Source: Marivita sp046592965 (GTDB lineage Bacteria; Pseudomonadota; Alphaproteobacteria; Rhodobacterales; Rhodobacteraceae). From it: a stretch of 64,000 nucleotides of DNA. Position numbers and translations under genes: made by a program. Location: contig NZ_JBISBV010000009.1 in the NCBI RefSeq assembly GCF_046592965.1, positions 1 through 64,000 on the forward strand. The letters run 5' to 3'. Shown here piece by piece: positions 17,641 through 26,471 of this stretch. Position 1 is the first letter of the stretch. Every line of letters starts with the position of its first letter. The notes below the pieces were generated by a model, which was given only the letters and a program-made list of their open reading frames with translations, searched no databases and was not told the DNA's origin.

Positions 17641-18033
17641 ATGCACGTGGTCACATCCCTGAAAGCCTCGCTTTTCGCGGCAGTCGGCATCTGCTGGGGT
17701 GCTGCCGCACTGTCTGACCCGGTGCTCGTGATGGTCGAGCAGCCCGGCTGCATCTATTGCCAGCGATGGGACGCGCAGATCGCGCCCGCCTATCCAAATA
17801 CGGACGAGGGAAAATTCGCGCCCCTGATGCGCACAGGGTTGCGCGACGGACCACCCGACGGCATGACCTATGCCCGCCGGGTCGTTTTCACACCGACCTT
17901 CATTCTGGTTGAGGATGGCGAGGAACTGGCCCGGATCGAGGGCTATCCGGGCGAGGACTTCTTTTGGCCCGTGCTGTCAAAGATTCTCAAGGAACACACG
18001 GATTTCGCACCCTCTGACACGATTGAAAACTGA
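17641..18033 (+). CDS. soxS: SoxS, periplasmic thioredoxin-like protein
   Basis: A 130-residue thioredoxin-fold protein with a signal peptide (about 1-25) and CIYC active site (Cys37-Cys40, QPGCIYCQRW). In Paracoccus, SoxS reactivates SoxYZ and is needed for full sox expression. The ATG at 17641 is chosen because it opens a proper signal sequence. It is 9 bases upstream of soxR; the two form the divergent regulatory arm. Confidence 0.9.
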   Translation: MHVVTSLKASLFAAVGICWGAAALSDPVLVMVEQPGCIYCQRWDAQIAPAYPNTDEGKFAPLMRTGLRDGPPDGMTYARRVVFTPTFILVEDGEELARIEGYPGEDFFWPVLSKILKEHTDFAPSDTIEN

Positions 18034-18042
18034 AGGTACGCC

Positions 18043-18378
18043 ATGGGACTTCCTCAACTCAGCCCCGATTTGACCGTCCAGGAGCTTGACCGGATTGCCG
18101 ACAAGGCGACCACAGCTTCGAATTTCCTCAAGGCGATCAGCCATGAGGGCCGCTTGATGATCCTGTGCCATTTGGTGACGGGCGAAAAAACCGTGACCGA
18201 ACTGGAGGAATTGCTGTCTGCGCGGCAGGCCGCTGTCTCGCAACAACTCTCGCGCCTGCGGCTCGAAGGGTTGGTGATTCCGCGTCGCGACGGCAAGACG
18301 ATCTTTTACCGTCTTGCAGACCACCGGCCGCGCAAGATGCTGGAATGCGTCTACGAATTGTTCTGTCAGGACGACTGA
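18043..18378 (+). CDS. soxR: SoxR, ArsR-family repressor of the sox genes
   Basis: A 111-residue winged-helix repressor of the ArsR/SmtB family. The DNA-recognition helix region is ELEELLSARQAAVSQQLSRLR, followed by the beta wing with RRDGKTIFYRLAD. A single cysteine is present near ILCHLV and another near the C-terminus (ELFCQDD), a pair consistent with thiol-based sensing of sulfur species in SoxR relatives. It presumably binds the ATTCAC/GTGAAT repeats in this cluster. Confidence 0.92.
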   Translation: MGLPQLSPDLTVQELDRIADKATTASNFLKAISHEGRLMILCHLVTGEKTVTELEELLSARQAAVSQQLSRLRLEGLVIPRRDGKTIFYRLADHRPRKMLECVYELFCQDD

Positions 18379-18458
18379 ACCGATCACGACCTTGTGTCCT
18401 TGCTGTAAGCGCACTCTGCACGCAAACTCCCCGTTCTGAACCTTTGGGAAAATAGCAC

Positions 18459-19520
18459 ATGTTCCAGAGCATCCCCGAACCCGTGATGGTGGCCCTCGTC
18501 GGGCTTTTTGGCGGTGTGCTTTTGGGCCTCGCCGCGCGGCTCGGGCGGTTTTGCACCTTGGGCGCGATCGAGGATGTGCTCTACGGCGGGTCCGACACGC
18601 GGATGCGGATGTGGGGCATCGCGATCGGCACGGCCGTTTTCGGCAGCTTTGGCCTGATTGCGTCGGGGCATCTGGCGAGCAGCGATACCTATTATCTCTC
18701 GATAAAATGGCTGCCCTGGGCGTCGGTGATCGGCGGATTGATGTTCGGCTACGGCATGGCGCTGGCGGGAAACTGCGGCTACGGCGCCATCGCGCGACTG
18801 GGCGGCGGTGATCTGCGCAGCTTCGTGATTGTTCTGGTGATGGGGGTTTCTACCTACGTGGTCCTGAGCGGGCCGATTGCCCCGTTGCGCGACTTGATCT
18901 TCCCGCAAGCCGAGGTTCTACCGGGCGATACACCGCCGGGGCTCGCCCACCTTGCAGCCCAGTTCATCGGCCTCCCGGTACATTTCATTGGCATGGCTTT
19001 GGGTCTCGTGATCCTTGGCGTCTCGGCAAGCTCACGGGCTTTTCTCGACTCCCCAAAGTCAGCCTTCTGGGCGGCGATGGTCGGAGTGGCCATCATCAGC
19101 GGCTGGGCGGGCACAAGCTGGGTGGCCGATACAGGCTTTGACGCACCGCGCGTCGTCTCGCACAGTTTTGCCGCCCCGCTTGGGGAAAGCATCCTGTGGT
19201 GGATGATCGGCTCTGCACAGCCGATCAGCTTTGCGGTCGGGTCTGTCTCTGGCGTCTGGGTCGGAGCCTTCATCGGGTCGTTGATGAAAGGGCATTTCCG
19301 CTGGGAAGCGTGCGAAGACCCTCGCGAATTGCGCCGCCAGATTTTCGGCGCGGCTCTCATGGGGGCCGGTGCGGTGATCGCTCTCGGGTGCACCATCGGT
19401 CAGGGCGTCAGCGCATTTTCGATGCTCGCCTATAGCGCGCCGGTCACATTTACTGCGATTTTTGCCGGAGCGAGCCTTGGCTTGCGGCAATTGATCGTCG
19501 GATTTAACCCGGCTGAATAA
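18459..19520 (+). CDS. soxT: SoxT-type YeeE/YedE family sulfur transporter
   Basis: A 353-residue membrane protein with about nine hydrophobic segments and two YeeE/YedE repeats, with conserved GGLMFGYGMALAGNCGYG and ALGCTIGQG blocks whose cysteines line the pathway in the family. Relatives import thiosulfate or related sulfur species, and soxT genes beside soxRS have been implicated in signal uptake for SoxR. It follows soxR by 80 bases. A paralogue of identical length lies at 40635-41696. Confidence 0.85.
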   Translation: MFQSIPEPVMVALVGLFGGVLLGLAARLGRFCTLGAIEDVLYGGSDTRMRMWGIAIGTAVFGSFGLIASGHLASSDTYYLSIKWLPWASVIGGLMFGYGMALAGNCGYGAIARLGGGDLRSFVIVLVMGVSTYVVLSGPIAPLRDLIFPQAEVLPGDTPPGLAHLAAQFIGLPVHFIGMALGLVILGVSASSRAFLDSPKSAFWAAMVGVAIISGWAGTSWVADTGFDAPRVVSHSFAAPLGESILWWMIGSAQPISFAVGSVSGVWVGAFIGSLMKGHFRWEACEDPRELRRQIFGAALMGAGAVIALGCTIGQGVSAFSMLAYSAPVTFTAIFAGASLGLRQLIVGFNPAE

Positions 19521-19657
19521 GCGTAAGCCGGCGTCAGTAGTTGCCAAAGAATCACGATTTCCTCCAAATGTTCCGGCTCTTTTTTCAACAGGCGGGTTTT
19601 CGCCGTCGTTCTCGGCTAAGCTCAAAAAAAAATAAGAAGAGCAGGCAGTACAGGAAC

Positions 19658-20722
19658 ATGGGAACGGCTTTCAATGGCACGTTCGTCATCTCTTGGTCGC
19701 AGACAACCATCGACACGCTTCAGGCGGCACCGGCCGACTTTTTGAACATTGGCGCGGCGTGGAGTTGGACAGGCGAGGCCGTCCGAGTGGACGGGCCCAA
19801 CGATCTGTTGCGACTGGAAGAGGCGGAAGGCGACGCAGAACGTCGCAAACGCGCGGCGCTCATGGTGCAGCGCCTCGTCGGTGCGGCGACCGATGGCGCG
19901 GCCGACGCATCGCCGCGTCCGGTCGACCATCCGATTGCCGAAAAGTGTTTCGTCGTCACCGACGGCGAGCGGACCTACACTGTCACCTTGATAGAACAAG
20001 GCGTGCGCAAGGCATCACTGTTGATGTTCTTCAATGGCATCCCGCCGCGCAACACGGAACTTTGGGTCGTTCACACGTCCCTGTTCAATGCCATATCGCA
20101 AACGAATGCAGAGCATCAGGGCGCCGTCATCTGCTTTACGCCGGGCACGTCCATTCTGACACCAAACGGCACGCAGCGCATCGAAGACCTGCGCGAGGGC
20201 GATCTTGTCCAGACCAAGGACAACGGCGCGCAGCCGATTCAGTGGATGGGCCACCGCCGGATGAGCGGTGCCCGGCTGTTTGCGATGCCCAGATTGCGCC
20301 CGATCCGCATTCGCGCCGGGCTGTTCGGGCTGGATGAACCCGACGAAGACCTTCTCGTTTCGCCAGAACACCGCATGTTGATCAAGGGCCGTGTCGCACG
20401 CGATTTGTTCAACACCGGCGAGGTTCTGGTCGCCGCACGCGATCTCATCGACCACGACCGCGTCAGCGTGGATCTGTCGGTCAAGGAAGTCACCTATGTG
20501 CACATGCTGATGCCGCAACATGAAATCCTGTTCGCCAACGGCGTGGAATCGGAAAGTTTTCATCCCGCCAACGCTGCACTGTCGACGCTTGACGCCAAGG
20601 ATCGCGCCCGCTTGTCACAGATGTTGCCCCGGATCGAGAACAGCCCGCAAAGCTATGGCGGGTTTGCGCGCCGCAACCTTTCGTCTTCCGAAGCTGCCAT
20701 CCTGATGCATCAGGCGGCCTAG
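19658..20722 (+). CDS. Hint (hedgehog/intein) domain protein
   Basis: A 354-residue protein whose C-terminal half is a Hint domain. It begins CFTPGTSILTPNGTQRIEDL, with Cys159 in the self-cleavage position. It continues with GDLVQTKDNG, LLVSPEHRML and the later YVHMLMPQHEILFANGVESESF block. Such proteins are abundant in Roseobacter genomes and their role is unclear. The N-terminal part (1-150) is unassigned. The ATG at 19658 has an AGGA ribosome site. It is an isolated gene between soxT and a convergent SH3-type gene. Confidence 0.8.
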   Translation: MGTAFNGTFVISWSQTTIDTLQAAPADFLNIGAAWSWTGEAVRVDGPNDLLRLEEAEGDAERRKRAALMVQRLVGAATDGAADASPRPVDHPIAEKCFVVTDGERTYTVTLIEQGVRKASLLMFFNGIPPRNTELWVVHTSLFNAISQTNAEHQGAVICFTPGTSILTPNGTQRIEDLREGDLVQTKDNGAQPIQWMGHRRMSGARLFAMPRLRPIRIRAGLFGLDEPDEDLLVSPEHRMLIKGRVARDLFNTGEVLVAARDLIDHDRVSVDLSVKEVTYVHMLMPQHEILFANGVESESFHPANAALSTLDAKDRARLSQMLPRIENSPQSYGGFARRNLSSSEAAILMHQAA

Positions 20723-20772
20723 GGTTTGGCCACGGGGCGCACCGCGGCGCGCCAGTCGCCAACCTGCCCGAT

Positions 20773-21294
20773 CTATTCAAACACCTCGGATTCGCGAACG
20801 CCCCAGTAGCTTCCCTTGCGCGCCCAACCCTTGTAGCCGCCTGCCGACAGCTCGCACCACTCCACCTCGCATTGACGCACTTCAGCCACCACCCCCATCG
20901 ACAGTTGGGCGTTCACAGGTGACGACGGGTCCGGTCGCGCAAAGAGTGTGAGCATATCCACTTCGACAATGGCCGTCCGAACTCCGGACAACAAAGCATA
21001 ATGCACCCAACCGCCGGCGCCGTCGCGGTCTTGTACCCGGCGCCAATGGCCATGCTCGGCGGTGATCTGCAATGGCATGTTGCGGCGTTTGTAGACCCAG
21101 TCGATCCGGTGCGACAGCGATGGGCCGCGCCGCACGTTGCCTTCGCTTGCCTTCATCGAAACAAAACGGGGCAACGGGAGATTCGTGACCGCCCCCTTCT
21201 CCTCTGCCGCCACCGGTTCGGCGATAAGGACTGCAACAGCCAGGCCCACAGACAATAAGGGCCCATATACGGTCCGGATCAAACACCAGTTCAT
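20773..21294 (-). CDS. exported bacterial SH3-domain protein
   Basis: The start at 21294 opens a signal peptide (MNWCLIRTVYGPLLSVGLAV) and gives 173 residues. Two SH3-like repeats follow: one around KASEGNVRRGPSLSHRIDWVYKR with GGWVHYALLSG, and one around LTLFARPDPSSPVNAQ with GYKGWARKGSYWGV. These match the SH3_4 (YraI-like) family of periplasmic proteins, thought to bind peptidoglycan or proteins. It is divergent from the 2-hydroxyacid dehydrogenase gene. Confidence 0.8.
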   Translation of the reverse strand: MNWCLIRTVYGPLLSVGLAVAVLIAEPVAAEEKGAVTNLPLPRFVSMKASEGNVRRGPSLSHRIDWVYKRRNMPLQITAEHGHWRRVQDRDGAGGWVHYALLSGVRTAIVEVDMLTLFARPDPSSPVNAQLSMGVVAEVRQCEVEWCELSAGGYKGWARKGSYWGVRESEVFE

Positions 21295-21411
21295 GAAATG
21301 CGCCTCGACTTGCTCGGTTTTTCTAATTTTTCCGGCAGGTTCTTGTGCCCGCCGTGCCTTTGCGACACTGTGCCAAAACCTGAGAGACCGGGAAAGCAGC
21401 AGGAGCAAATC

Positions 21412-22398
21412 ATGTCATCTAATCGCCTGAGTGTTGTTGTCACGCGACGCCTGCCTGACGCGGTTGAAACCCGTCTCAAAGAACTATTCGACGTGCGTCT
21501 GCGGGACACCGACGCACCGATGACTCAAGCAGAATTGACGGCCGCCGTGAAGGAGGCAGATGTTCTTATTCCCACCGTCACCGACAGGATCGACGCCCGG
21601 CTCATCGGTCAGGCCGGACCGCAATTGCGTCTTATCGCGAATTTTGGCGCCGGTGTGGACCATATTGATGTCGATACCGCTCGAAGCCGCGGCATACTGG
21701 TCTCCAACACCCCGGGCGTTGTGACCGAAGACACCGCCGATATGGTGCTCGCACTCATCCTCGGAGTGACGCGGCGCATTCAGGAAGGCCTGAACGTGAT
21801 GCAAAAGGGTGAATGGGACGGCTGGTCGCCGACCGCATTTCTGGGCGGTCGCCTTGGCGGGCGTCGCCTCGGCATCCTCGGGATGGGCAGGATCGGTCAG
21901 GCCGTCGCAAAGCGTGCGCGCGCGTTCGGAATGCAGATCCACTACCACAACCGCCGCCGCTTGCGCCCCGAGATAGAAAATGCGCTGGAGGCCACGTATT
22001 GGGAAAGCCTTGACCAGATGGTCGCCCGCATGGACATCCTGTCGGTCAATTGCCCGCACACCCCCTCGACGTTCCATTTGCTGAACGCGCGTAGGCTGAA
22101 GCTCCTGAAGCCGAGCGCGGTCATCGTGAACACATCGCGCGGCGAGGTGATCGACGAGAACGCCCTCACGCGCATGCTGAAGGCTGGTGAGCTGGCGGGG
22201 GCCGGTCTCGACGTGTATGAACACGGGCATCGCGGCACACCGGAACTGCGCGACATGCCAAATGTCGTCATGCTGCCCCATATGGGGTCGGCCACGCGCG
22301 AGGGTCGGCTGGAGATGGGTGAAAAAGTCATCATCAATGTAAAAACCTTTGCTGACGGACACCGGCCACCGGATCAGGTGGTTCCCGCAATGCTCTGA
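21412..22398 (+). CDS. D-2-hydroxyacid dehydrogenase (glyoxylate/hydroxypyruvate reductase type)
   Basis: A 328-residue NAD(P)-dependent dehydrogenase. The NAD-binding loop is LGILGMGRIGQAVAKRA. The catalytic Arg, Glu and His are expected in NTSRGEVIDE, the following Glu region and VMLPHMGSATREGR. It resembles glycerate dehydrogenase and GyaR-type glyoxylate reductases, so hydroxypyruvate or glyoxylate is the probable substrate; exact specificity cannot be read. The start at 21412 follows a GCAGGAGC ribosome site. Confidence 0.85.
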   Translation: MSSNRLSVVVTRRLPDAVETRLKELFDVRLRDTDAPMTQAELTAAVKEADVLIPTVTDRIDARLIGQAGPQLRLIANFGAGVDHIDVDTARSRGILVSNTPGVVTEDTADMVLALILGVTRRIQEGLNVMQKGEWDGWSPTAFLGGRLGGRRLGILGMGRIGQAVAKRARAFGMQIHYHNRRRLRPEIENALEATYWESLDQMVARMDILSVNCPHTPSTFHLLNARRLKLLKPSAVIVNTSRGEVIDENALTRMLKAGELAGAGLDVYEHGHRGTPELRDMPNVVMLPHMGSATREGRLEMGEKVIINVKTFADGHRPPDQVVPAML

Positions 22399-22447
22399 TA
22401 CCTCTCGCCCTCTTGCATCCTATGTAATGGCGGTACATGAACAAAAC

Positions 22448-23128
22448 ATGAACGCACTCGAATTCGAATTCCGTAGCGAAGCCTTGCTGGCTCTTCCGAG
22501 CGGTGCCCTGTTCTGGCCCAACGAAGATCTGCTGGTTGTTTCGGATCTTCATTTCGGAAAATCAGCCCGCGCCGCCCGATTCGGAGGGGCGCAATTGCCA
22601 CCATACGAGACGACTGAAACGCTGAACCGCCTCGTGTCGGACGTGGAAAACACCAACGCCAGACGGGTGGTCTGTCTGGGCGACAGCTTTGATGCCACTC
22701 CGATGCAACATGCGCTGCCGGGCCAGGATTTGCAGGTTCTCACCGCATTGCAAGCGGGCCGCGAGTGGATCTGGATCGAGGGCAACCACGATCCCGGTCC
22801 TGTCGCGCTTGGCGGAACGCACATGAAGCGGTTGGTCGTCGGCCCGTTGCACTTCCTTCACATTGCTCAGGCAGTACCACTGCCGGGCGAAGTGTCGGGT
22901 CACTACCATCCCAAAGCAGCGATCCGACTGCGCGGACGCACTCTGACCCGGCCTTGCTTCCTGTTTGACGCCACGCGCCTCATGCTTCCCGCTTATGGCA
23001 CGTTCACCGGCGGACTTTTTTGTCACGATACGTCGCTGAGACGTCTGATGGCGCCGACCGCACAGGCTATTCTCACAGGGCCGCGCCCTTGCAAAATCCC
23101 CATGCCTGGCCTTGCCCCCTTGTCTTGA
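22448..23128 (+). CDS. pdeM: PdeM-type ligase-associated metallophosphoesterase
   Basis: A 226-residue calcineurin-like phosphoesterase. Metal-binding motifs appear in order: VVSDLHFGKS, LGDSFD, EGNHDP, LHFLH and SGHYHPK. This pattern and the GAQLPPYETTETL segment match the PdeM family, proposed to act in ligase-associated DNA repair. The usual partners (Lhr-like helicase, ATP-dependent ligase, exonuclease) are not next to it. A thioesterase gene follows after 26 bases. Confidence 0.85.
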   Translation: MNALEFEFRSEALLALPSGALFWPNEDLLVVSDLHFGKSARAARFGGAQLPPYETTETLNRLVSDVENTNARRVVCLGDSFDATPMQHALPGQDLQVLTALQAGREWIWIEGNHDPGPVALGGTHMKRLVVGPLHFLHIAQAVPLPGEVSGHYHPKAAIRLRGRTLTRPCFLFDATRLMLPAYGTFTGGLFCHDTSLRRLMAPTAQAILTGPRPCKIPMPGLAPLS

Positions 23129-23154
23129 TCCAAGCGGCGTGCTTCCTTTCGCAC

Positions 23155-23568
23155 ATGGACATCTCACCTCGCATTCAATCCAGTTTTGACCGCCAATCGC
23201 TGATGCAGACACTCGGTGCGCGATTGGTCGAAACGGGTGACGGGACGGTGACGATCACCGCACCGATTCTGCCAACCGCTACGCAACAACAAGGTTTCGG
23301 TCACGCCGGTTTGACATTCTCGATCGGAGACAGCGCCGCTGGCTATGCCGCTCTCACCATGATGAGCGAGCATCAGGAAGTGGTCACCGCCGAGATCAAG
23401 ATCAATCTACTTGCACCTGCGATGGGTGATCTTCTGATCGCCTATGGCCGTGTCATAAAGCCCGGCCGTCGCTTGATCGTGGTCTCCTCGGATGTTTACG
23501 CCAAGACCGACGCGGGGGAACGCCACATCGCTTGCCTGATCGGGACGATGATACCTGTCGATCTGTGA
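23155..23568 (+). CDS. PaaI-family hotdog thioesterase
   Basis: A 137-residue hotdog-fold protein. The motif QQQGFGHAGLTFSIGDSAAGYAA carries the HGG-like active-site turn of PaaI thioesterases (here GHAG). This is followed by VTAEIKINLLAPA and the VIKPGRRLIVVSSDVYA strand pair. It probably hydrolyses an acyl- or aryl-CoA. The ATG at 23155 starts the conserved region. Possibly co-transcribed with pdeM. Confidence 0.82.
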   Translation: MDISPRIQSSFDRQSLMQTLGARLVETGDGTVTITAPILPTATQQQGFGHAGLTFSIGDSAAGYAALTMMSEHQEVVTAEIKINLLAPAMGDLLIAYGRVIKPGRRLIVVSSDVYAKTDAGERHIACLIGTMIPVDL

Positions 23569-23601
23569 ATAAGTTGTAAACATCAGGCTGCTATCTATTG
23601 A

Positions 23602-24504
23602 TCATGCCGTCAGATCCGCAGGTTCGGGCAAGCCGTTGGCGCGGCAACAGGCCGTAAGCGTATTGGCCAGCAGACAGGCGATCGTCATCGGCCCGACACC
23701 ACCGGGAACCGGCGTGATGGCGCCCGCGACGGCTGCGCAGCTCTCGAAATGGCAATCGCCCACGAGGCGCGTCTTGCCCTCGCCTTTTTCCGGCGCATCG
23801 ACCCGGTTGATCCCGACATCAATCACCGTCGCGCCCGGCTTGATCCAGTCTCCCGGAACCATTTCCGCGCGCCCGACAGCCGCCACGACAATATCCGCGC
23901 GCCGCACGACATCCGGCAAATCCCGCGTCCGACTATGCGCGATCGTCACCGTGCAACTGTCGCCCAACAAGAGCTGCGCCATCGGCTTTCCGACAATATT
24001 GCTTCGTCCGATGACAACCGCGTTCATGCCCGAAAGCGATCCATGATGGTTGCGCAACATCATCAGGCAGCCAAGCGGAGTGCAGGGCACCATCGCCTTT
24101 TGGCCTGTTCCCAACAGACCGACATTCAGGATGTGAAAGCCGTCCACATCCTTTGCAGGATCAATCGCATTTATCACCAGATCCTCGTCAAGATGATCCG
24201 GTAGCGGCAATTGAACCAGTATCCCGTGCACCTTCGGATCGGCATTCAAGCCCTCGATCAAGGCCAGCAGCTCGGTTTCCTTGATGCTGGGGTCGAGCCG
24301 ATGTTCGAACGAATTCATCCCCACTTCGACAGTCATCTTGCCCTTGGATCGGACGTAGACCTGACTCGCCGGGTCATCCCCCACGAGGACAACAGCGAGC
24401 CCGGGCTTCAATTGGTGATCAGCTTTCAATCTTGCGACTTGATCCGCAACGTCGCGGCGCAGCTTTGCGGCAAAGGCCTTACCATCAATGATCTCTGCAC
24501 TCAT
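23602..24504 (-). CDS. folD: FolD, methylene-THF dehydrogenase/methenyl-THF cyclohydrolase
   Basis: A 300-residue bifunctional enzyme interconverting 5,10-methylene-, methenyl- and 10-formyl-tetrahydrofolate with NADP. Motifs include VGDDPASQVYVRSKGK with the catalytic lysine, VQLPLPDHLDEDLVINAI and VIGRSNIVGKPMA. The end has ITPVPGGVGPMTIACLL. It lies 76 bases downstream of fhs, so the two likely form one folate one-carbon unit. Confidence 0.97.
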   Translation of the reverse strand: MSAEIIDGKAFAAKLRRDVADQVARLKADHQLKPGLAVVLVGDDPASQVYVRSKGKMTVEVGMNSFEHRLDPSIKETELLALIEGLNADPKVHGILVQLPLPDHLDEDLVINAIDPAKDVDGFHILNVGLLGTGQKAMVPCTPLGCLMMLRNHHGSLSGMNAVVIGRSNIVGKPMAQLLLGDSCTVTIAHSRTRDLPDVVRRADIVVAAVGRAEMVPGDWIKPGATVIDVGINRVDAPEKGEGKTRLVGDCHFESCAAVAGAITPVPGGVGPMTIACLLANTLTACCRANGLPEPADLTA

Positions 24505-24580
24505 GTCGCGTCCTTCTTCGATTTTTACTCAGATTTTCCGGAAAGTCCGCACCGGTGTTTCAACGTCGCTTGGCGCAACG

Positions 24581-26257
24581 TCAGAACAGCCCTTCGATAT
24601 GCCCATCTTCGTTCAGACGAATGGTTTCAGCCGACGGCACCCGGGGAAGACCAGGCATGGTCATGATTTCACCGCAGACCACGACGACAAATCCTGCGCC
24701 GGCCGACAGCCGCACCTCTCGCACCGGCACGGAATGGCCCGTGGGCGCGCCACGCAAACTTGGGTCGGTGCTGAACGAATACTGGGTTTTTGCCATGCAA
24801 ACAGGCAGGTGCCCATACCCTTGCTCTTCCCAAAGCTTCAGTTGATCTCGGATTTTCTGATCCATCAGCGCCTCGTCAGCACGGTAAATGCGCTTTGCGA
24901 TCGTTTGGATTTTTTCTGCCAGCGACATGTCATCAGGGTAAATCGGGGCAAAATGCGCGCTATCCTTGTCTGCCACTTCCGCAACCTTGCGCGCCAGATC
25001 GGCCGATCCTTCCGAGCCCAGTTCCCAATGACGGCTGAGCACCGCTTCGGCACCATGCTCGGCAACATAGGCTTTGATGGCGCCAACCTCTGCGTCGGTG
25101 TCGGTGACAAAGTGGTTTATCGCCACCACCACCGGAACGCCAAAGCTCTTGAGGTTTTCGATATGGCGTCCGAGATTCGGGCATCCCGCCTTGACGGCAT
25201 CAACGTTCTCGGTCCCAAGTTCAGCCTTGGCGACGCCGCCATTCATCTTCATCGCGCGCACGGTTGCCACGCACACCACAACCGAAGGCGCGATTCCAGC
25301 CTTGCGACACTTGATGTTCATGAACTTTTCAGCCCCCAGATCGGCGCCGAAACCAGCCTCGGTGACAACATAATCCGCCAGCTTCATCGCAGTTGTGGTC
25401 GCAATCACCGAATTGCAACCGTGCGCGATATTGGCGAACGGGCCGCCATGAACAAAAGCGGGGTTGTTTTCCAGCGTCTGCACCAGATTGGGTTGCATCG
25501 CATCCTTGAGCAGGACGGTCATCGCGCCCTCTGCCTTGATGTCTCGGCAAAACACCGGGCTGCGGTCGCGCCGATAGGCGACGATCATATCGCCCAAGCG
25601 CTTTTCCAAATCCTTGAGATCGTTGGCCAGACACAAGATCGCCATGACTTCTGATGCGACAGTGATGTCGAACCCGCCTTCGCGAGGAAAGCCGTTGGCG
25701 ACCCCGCCCAGCGACACATTCACCTGCCGCAGCGCGCGGTCGTTCATGTCCACGACGCGCTTCCACTGCACGCGCCGGATGTCGATCTCCTGCTCGTTGC
25801 CCCAGTATATGTGGTTGTCGAGCATTGCCGACAGCAAAGAATGGGCCGAGGTGATGGCGTGGAAGTCACCGGTGAAGTGGAGGTTCATATCCTCCATCGG
25901 GACGACTTGCGCATACCCGCCCCCCGCAGCGCCGCCCTTCATTCCGAAGTTCGGCCCCAATGACGCCTCGCGAATGCAAATCATCGCTTTCTTGCCGATA
26001 CGGTTCAGACCGTCGCCCAAACCCACGGTTGTCGTGGTCTTGCCCTCCCCTGCCGGTGTCGGATTGATCGCGGTCACCAGAATCAGTTTGCCGTCGGCAC
26101 GATCCTGAACCGAATTGATGAAGGATTGACTAACTTTCGCCTTGTCGTGCCCATAGGGCAGCAGATCATCAGACCCGATGCCGATCTTCTCGCCGATTTC
26201 CTGAATAGGGCGCTTCTGCGCGTCGCGCGCGATTTCGATATCCGACTTGTAGGCCAT
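24581..26257 (-). CDS. fhs: formate--tetrahydrofolate ligase
   Basis: A 558-residue enzyme that makes 10-formyl-THF from formate, THF and ATP. It has the P-loop TPAGEGKTTTTVGLGDGL near residue 70, and MKGGAAGGGYAQVVPMEDMNLHFTGD downstream. Length and motifs fit the monofunctional bacterial enzyme. In Rhodobacterales the fhs-folD pair is used in oxidation of C1 units and demethylation products; that role here is inferred. Confidence 0.97.
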   Translation of the reverse strand: MAYKSDIEIARDAQKRPIQEIGEKIGIGSDDLLPYGHDKAKVSQSFINSVQDRADGKLILVTAINPTPAGEGKTTTTVGLGDGLNRIGKKAMICIREASLGPNFGMKGGAAGGGYAQVVPMEDMNLHFTGDFHAITSAHSLLSAMLDNHIYWGNEQEIDIRRVQWKRVVDMNDRALRQVNVSLGGVANGFPREGGFDITVASEVMAILCLANDLKDLEKRLGDMIVAYRRDRSPVFCRDIKAEGAMTVLLKDAMQPNLVQTLENNPAFVHGGPFANIAHGCNSVIATTTAMKLADYVVTEAGFGADLGAEKFMNIKCRKAGIAPSVVVCVATVRAMKMNGGVAKAELGTENVDAVKAGCPNLGRHIENLKSFGVPVVVAINHFVTDTDAEVGAIKAYVAEHGAEAVLSRHWELGSEGSADLARKVAEVADKDSAHFAPIYPDDMSLAEKIQTIAKRIYRADEALMDQKIRDQLKLWEEQGYGHLPVCMAKTQYSFSTDPSLRGAPTGHSVPVREVRLSAGAGFVVVVCGEIMTMPGLPRVPSAETIRLNEDGHIEGLF

Positions 26258-26421
26258 GACTGGGCTCCGCTGTTGGCTGGTTCAATTAGCAAAGGAATAC
26301 CGTTGCACACCAGTCAAATGACACGGTGAAACCGACACTTCCAAGCAGGTGTGCGGCGGAAATGGAACGGATGGGAAAGATGAACTGAACCCGACCCCGA
26401 CAGCATCGCTCGGCACGCCAA

Positions 26422-26456
26422 TAAAAAACCCCGAACCCGGCTGACGGATTCGGGGC
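26422..26456 (-). terminator. rho-independent terminator downstream of ftsH
   Basis: Read on the minus strand, the stem CCCCGAATCC / GGGTTCGGGG with a short loop is followed directly by TTTTTTAT. It sits about 15 bases after the ftsH stop and closes the leftward tol-ftsH transcript. Confidence 0.85.
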
Positions 26457-26471
26457 TATTCCTTCATGGGA

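Noticed and set aside
26258..26421. Possible riboswitch before fhs
   Set aside because: The gap has no recognisable folate or SAM/SAH riboswitch core; only the ftsH terminator is convincing there.
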